64,000 bases of DNA, from NCBI RefSeq assembly GCF_007830595.1, contig NZ_VLLD01000015.1; one strand, written 5' to 3'. This stretch comes from Treponema_B putidum (GTDB taxonomy: Bacteria > Spirochaetota > Spirochaetia > Treponematales > Treponemataceae). Each line of letters begins with the position of its first letter. Position 1 is the first letter of the stretch. Shown piece by piece: positions 60,508-64,000 of this stretch. The notes beneath the pieces were generated by a model. The model searched no databases, had not been told where the DNA came from, and saw nothing but the letters and a program-made list of their open reading frames with translations. The position numbers and the translations under genes were made by a program.

Positions 60508-60576
60508 TATAATATGCACTTTCTCATTTCATTACGAAAGTGCGTAAAAAAACAATGCTCGGGATTTGAAAATCCC
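60508..60576 (+). promoter_or_regulatory. htpG -10 box and leader hairpins
   Basis: A perfect TATAAT is at 60508-60513, with no clear -35 box. The leader of about 84 nt begins with an eight-pair hairpin, GCACTTTC/GAAAGTGC (60516-60543), and has a second, GGGATTT/AAATCCC (60561-60576), before TTTTTTTTGGAGG. The CCTC in the second arm could alternatively pair with the ribosome binding site. Confidence 0.55.
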
Positions 60577-60603
60577 TCAAGCTTATTTTTTTTGGAGGTT
60601 GAT

Positions 60604-62526
60604 ATGGCACAGTACAAGTTTGAAACTGAAGTGAACCAGCTTTTGTCGCTCATTATTCATTCGCTTTATTCAAACAAGGAAATCTTTTTAAGGGAGCTTG
60701 TCTCAAATGCTTCGGATGCATTAGACAAGTTAAAGTATTTGACCCTTTCCGATGAGGCTTATAAGCAGATTAAATTCGAGCCCAGAATCGATATCTGTTT
60801 TGACGACACAGCCAATACGCTTACCATACGGGATACCGGCTTGGGTATGAACGAGGAAGATCTAAAAAATAATTTGGGAACGATAGCAAGATCCGGAACA
60901 AAGGCTTTTTTAGATCAGCTTGCAGCGGCCGATAAAAAAGATTCCAATCTTATAGGGCAATTCGGTGTAGGCTTTTATTCGGCCTTTATGGCAGCATCTA
61001 CCATCGACGTTATTTCCAAAAAAGCAGGTGAAAGCAATGTTTGGAAATGGACTTCGGACGGAAAGGGTTCCTACGATCTGGAAAAGGTTGACGATACGGC
61101 CTTCCCCATAATAGATGATGTGCCCGAAGGAGCAAACGGAACCTGCGTTATCCTTCACCTAAACAATGAAGATTCGGAATATGCTACTCGATGGCGTATC
61201 GAAGAAATAATTAAAACCTATTCCGACCACATCGCATTCCCAATCTATCTTCATTTTACCGAAAAGCAATATGACGATAAGGGCAAAGTAAAATCGGAAA
61301 CCTTTAAAACCGAACAGATAAACGATGCCGGAGCTCTTTGGCAAAGACCAAAATCGGAATTAAAAGAAGAAGATTATTTTAACTTTTATAAATCCCTTTC
61401 ACACGATTCCCAAGACCCTCTCCTTTATGTACACACAAAGGCGGAAGGAACTCAAGAATACACAACCCTCTTTTATGTTCCGTCGAAAGCACCCTTCGAT
61501 ATGTTCCATGCGGATTATAAACCGGGCGTTAAGCTATTCGTAAAGAGGGTCTTTATTACGGATGATGAAAAAGAACTTTTGCCCACGTACCTCCGTTTTG
61601 TAAGAGGTGTTATAGACAGTGAAGATTTACCCCTAAACGTAAGCCGCGAAATTTTACAGCAAAATAGAATTCTTTCAAGCATAAAAAATGCTTCGGTAAA
61701 AAGACTTTTAGGAGAGTTTAAAAAGCTCGCCGAAAACGACAAAGAAAAATACAATAAATTCGTAAGCGAATTTAACCGCCCTTTAAAGGAAGGCTTGTAC
61801 AGCGACTATGAACATAGAGAAGAACTAGCCGACTTGGTACGCTTTAAAACGACTTCACCTGAAGTAAAAGAGGACGAGTGGACGAGCTTTGCTGATTATG
61901 TTTCAAGAATGAAAAGCGATCAAAAAGCTATCTACTACATCACAGGTGAAGACGAAAAGACCTTGCGCCAATCTCCTCATCTTGAAGTCTACAAGCAAAA
62001 AGGATTTGAAGTTTTAATTATGCCCGATGAGATTGACGATATAGTTATCCCTTCATTGGGAAAATACAAGGAATGGGAATTAAAAGCGGCAAACAGAGCC
62101 GGTTCCGATAAGGAGCTTAATACCGAAGAAGAAACTAAGGAAGCTGAAAAAAAAGAAAAGGACTTTAAGCCCGTACTCGAAAAGATTAAAGAGGTTCTCG
62201 GCGATAAAGTAAAAGAGGTACGCTTTTCAAAACGGCTTTCCGATTCTCCTTCATGTATAGTAGTGGACGAAACCGATCCCAGTTTGCAGATGGAAAGGAT
62301 GATGAAGGCAATGGGGCAGTTTAATACGAGTTCCGTAAAACCGATTTTGGAAGTAAATGCCGACCATCCCTTAGTTCAAAAATTAAAGGATTCGGAAGAT
62401 AAAGAATTTGTAGAAGATATGTCTAACCTCCTTTTAGAACAAGCGCTTTTGGTCGAAAGCGGAGAGCTAAAGGCTCCAGTGGATTTTGTAAAGAGGCTTA
62501 ATAGGCTGATGACAAATTTAAAATAG
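60604..62526 (+). CDS. htpG: Molecular chaperone HtpG (Hsp90)
   Basis: A 640-residue dimeric ATPase chaperone. The N-terminal GHKL site is visible as ELVSNASDALDKLKYL, DTGLGMNEEDL and GQFGVGFYSAFM. The middle domain has LYVHTKAEGTQEYTTLFYVPSKAPFDMF and RGVIDSEDLPLNVSREILQQN. The C-terminal dimerisation part includes NADHPLVQKL. The start is ATG 60604 behind GGAGG; a longer frame begins at 60514, but it overlaps the promoter and leader. No CIRCE site was seen. Confidence 0.98.
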   Translation: MAQYKFETEVNQLLSLIIHSLYSNKEIFLRELVSNASDALDKLKYLTLSDEAYKQIKFEPRIDICFDDTANTLTIRDTGLGMNEEDLKNNLGTIARSGTKAFLDQLAAADKKDSNLIGQFGVGFYSAFMAASTIDVISKKAGESNVWKWTSDGKGSYDLEKVDDTAFPIIDDVPEGANGTCVILHLNNEDSEYATRWRIEEIIKTYSDHIAFPIYLHFTEKQYDDKGKVKSETFKTEQINDAGALWQRPKSELKEEDYFNFYKSLSHDSQDPLLYVHTKAEGTQEYTTLFYVPSKAPFDMFHADYKPGVKLFVKRVFITDDEKELLPTYLRFVRGVIDSEDLPLNVSREILQQNRILSSIKNASVKRLLGEFKKLAENDKEKYNKFVSEFNRPLKEGLYSDYEHREELADLVRFKTTSPEVKEDEWTSFADYVSRMKSDQKAIYYITGEDEKTLRQSPHLEVYKQKGFEVLIMPDEIDDIVIPSLGKYKEWELKAANRAGSDKELNTEEETKEAEKKEKDFKPVLEKIKEVLGDKVKEVRFSKRLSDSPSCIVVDETDPSLQMERMMKAMGQFNTSSVKPILEVNADHPLVQKLKDSEDKEFVEDMSNLLLEQALLVESGELKAPVDFVKRLNRLMTNLK

Positions 62527-62542
62527 ATTTTATTGACGGAAT

Positions 62543-62581
62543 GATAAACAGTTCGGCATGGATTCTGTCGGGCTGTTTATC
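62543..62581 (+). other. Stem-loop related to the lipoprotein leader H1
   Basis: GATAAACAG and CTGTTTATC pair perfectly (nine bp), and the inner CGGCA/TGTCG pairs with one G-T wobble. The left arm and its continuation, ATAAACAGTTCGGCA, are identical to the start of H1 at 55136. It ends 19 bp before the HPt gene start. Confidence 0.65.
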
Positions 62582-62600
62582 TTCGTATTTGGGAGAAGAT

Positions 62601-62990
62601 ATGTATTTAGATAAAACAGCGGCAATGGAGCTTGTAGACGGGGACATGGAAATATACATGAGCTTACTTGAAACCTTTATCGAAGCCTATGAAAAAGATG
62701 AGGCCGAAATGGATCGTTTAAAATTTATTTTAGATGCAAGTGCCGAAGCTGTTTTAAGCGATGAGACCTTGCGTGAAAATGTACGGAAAACGGCACACAA
62801 GATAAAGGGAAGTTCCTATACGGTCGGTGCAAACATCTTGGGCGACTCTGCAAAAAATATCGAAAAGTTTTTGGTTGAACCTTCAAATATTAAAACTCTT
62901 GCAAACATTGAATTGCTTGAAGGATTTCTTGCAAAGTTTAAAGAAAATTATGCTAATACTTTAAAAGAGATAAAAACGGTTATTGCATAA
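62601..62990 (+). CDS. Stand-alone histidine phosphotransfer (HPt) protein
   Basis: A 129-residue four-helix HPt protein that shuttles phosphoryl groups between receivers. The phospho-acceptor is His66 in TAHKIKGSSYTVGA. GGGAGAAG precedes ATG 62601; an in-frame start at 62541 would run through the upstream stem-loop and is unlikely. No kinase is adjacent, but the hybrid kinase at 28825 has two receivers and no HPt, so it is a possible partner by inference. Confidence 0.92.
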   Translation: MYLDKTAAMELVDGDMEIYMSLLETFIEAYEKDEAEMDRLKFILDASAEAVLSDETLRENVRKTAHKIKGSSYTVGANILGDSAKNIEKFLVEPSNIKTLANIELLEGFLAKFKENYANTLKEIKTVIA

Positions 62991-63007
62991 AAATTCCAGT
63001 TATAGGG

Positions 63008-63035
63008 AACTTCAGATTTTTAGAAGTTTTCTTTA
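63008..63035 (+). terminator. Weak terminator after the HPt gene
   Basis: AACTTC and GAAGTT form a six-pair stem around nine bases, followed by TTCTTTAAATTT. It resembles the TTC/GAA palindromes elsewhere in the window. Confidence 0.4.
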
Positions 63036-63077
63036 AATTTATTCAAGTATTTTGTATTTTGGGAGCCGATCTTTCCC

Positions 63078-63106
63078 TTGTACAATCCATAAAAACGTGC
63101 TAAAAT
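63078..63106 (+). promoter_or_regulatory. Promoter of the helicase gene
   Basis: TTGTAC and TAAAAT are 17 bp apart. The predicted start near 63113 gives a leader of about 23 nt that includes the GGAGGA ribosome binding site. Confidence 0.6.
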
Positions 63107-63135
63107 GCAAAACCTTAATTTTGCGGAGGATTGTT

Positions 63136-64000
63136 TTGGCTCAACCGGATTATTTGAACATTCTTAATGAAGAGCAGCTTGCAGCTGTTAAGCATCAAGG
63201 CTCTCCTCTTTTGATTCTTGCGGGCGCAGGCTCCGGAAAAACACGGGTTATTACAACTAAGATTGCATACCTTATTGCCGAACATAATATCGGACCTGAA
63301 CGGATCCTTGCCGTAACCTTTACAAACAAGGCTGCCAAAGAAATGTCCGAAAGAGCGGCTCATCTGGATAAAAGAGCGGAGAGGGCAATGATCAGAACCT
63401 TTCATTCATTTGGAGCATGGATACTACGCATGTATGCGGAATGGGCAGGGCTCTCTCATAATTTTACAATCTATGATGATGACGACTCTCTTTCCCTTTT
63501 GACCCAAGCCTCCCCCACTCTTACAAAAAATGCTGCCCGCGGTATCATAAAAAAAATTTCGCGTGCAAAGGATTATTGCCTTCTTCCCGATGATCCGCTT
63601 TTACAGGAAGTCGATCCTAATCCCGAATTTGCAAAAATCTATGCCGAATATCAAAAGAGATTAAAAGAAACCGGAAACGTAGACTTCGGAGATCTCATCA
63701 TGATTCCCGTTATGCTCTTAAAAGAAAACCCTCAAATAAGAACATCTCTTCAAAACCGGTTTTCCGTAATAATGGTCGATGAATATCAGGACTCGAACAT
63801 AGCCCAATTTGAATTCTTAAAAGTCCTCACAGGAGAAAATACTTATATCTGCGTTGTAGGAGACGATGACCAATCAATCTACCGTTTCCGCGGTGCCGAA
63901 GTTCAAAACATATTAACCTTTGCCGATACTTTTAAAAACACAAAAATAATAAGGCTCGAAAAAAATTACCGCTCATACTCGGAAATTCTTGCAGTCGCAG
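63136..64000 (+). CDS. UvrD/PcrA-type superfamily 1 DNA helicase, 3' part outside window
   Basis: The first 288 residues of a 3'-5' DNA helicase. Motif Q and I are LNEEQLAAVKHQGSPLLILAGAGSGKTRVIT, Ia is AVTFTNKAAKEM, Ib is IRTFHSFGAWILR, II is VDEYQDSN (DEYQ, where many members have DEFQ), III is VVGDDDQSIYRFRGAE, and IV begins LEKNYRS. The start is TTG 63136, five bases after GGAGGA. PcrA/UvrD and Rep cannot be separated on the visible part. Confidence 0.95.
   Translation, partial: MAQPDYLNILNEEQLAAVKHQGSPLLILAGAGSGKTRVITTKIAYLIAEHNIGPERILAVTFTNKAAKEMSERAAHLDKRAERAMIRTFHSFGAWILRMYAEWAGLSHNFTIYDDDDSLSLLTQASPTLTKNAARGIIKKISRAKDYCLLPDDPLLQEVDPNPEFAKIYAEYQKRLKETGNVDFGDLIMIPVMLLKENPQIRTSLQNRFSVIMVDEYQDSNIAQFEFLKVLTGENTYICVVGDDDQSIYRFRGAEVQNILTFADTFKNTKIIRLEKNYRSYSEILAVA

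Noticed and set aside
60514..60603. Thirty extra N-terminal codons for htpG
   Set aside because: They begin right at the -10 box and code for no Hsp90 sequence; the ATG at 60604 has a perfect ribosome binding site and the usual N-terminus.

Overview
The window looks like a core-chromosome segment of an oral-type treponeme, most like Treponema denticola. This is inferred from remembered gene content and moderate-to-low GC, not from a database search. Supporting signs are a TatT/TatP TRAP locus of the kind known from Treponema, relaxed spirochaete lipoboxes, an LptD-like outer-membrane protein, many chemotaxis and two-component parts, and glutamate mutase genes. No prophage, IS element or CRISPR array was seen.

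Layout. 1-5.6 kb (minus): a partial Rpn/PD-(D/E)XK family gene, an unknown protein, an hsp20 gene behind a sigma-54 type promoter, the rpmF-acpP-rnc operon and glmS-glmL. 5.7-9.8 kb (plus): small protein, TatT lipoprotein, TatP/DctP and a DctQM permease. 9.8-24.6 kb: four-helix membrane protein, xseA, Lon-like protease, membrane protein, bacteriohemerythrin, tex, LptD-like protein and uvrA. 24.3-33.4 kb: xseB-mutL, a chemoreceptor, a hybrid kinase with a receiver-STAS-like-receiver protein, a DJ-1 family protein and a methyltransferase. 33.5-38.4 kb: coiled-coil protein, topoisomerase subunit B, tcdA and mraY. 38.7-50.2 kb (minus): one transcription and translation supercluster, tRNA-Thr, rpmG, tRNA-Trp, secE, nusG, rplK, rplA, rplJ, rplL, rpoB, rpoC, behind a strong promoter. 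50.3-55.0 kb (minus): a type I secretion operon (ABC exporter with C39-like domain, HlyD, TolC). 55.3-57.0 kb (plus): lipoprotein and LysM protein behind a structured leader. 57.1-60.3 kb (minus): a three-gene operon ending in a degenerate polysaccharide deacetylase. 60.6-64 kb (plus): htpG, an HPt protein and the start of a UvrD/PcrA helicase.

The most interesting signals are not protein families. (1) At least eight promoters have a -10 box ending about 6-11 nt before the ATG with no Shine-Dalgarno sequence, so many first genes here are probably leaderless or nearly so; operon-internal genes keep good ribosome binding sites. (2) A long 5' leader with three perfect stem-loops precedes the lipoprotein-LysM operon, and its first stem recurs before the HPt gene. 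(3) A dispersed element of about 52 bp is present in two copies with a compensatory change in its palindromic core. (4) In-frame minisatellites sit in linkers or loops of TcdA, Tex, MutL, TatT and the LptD-like protein. (5) A terminator-like attenuator lies between rplL and rpoB.
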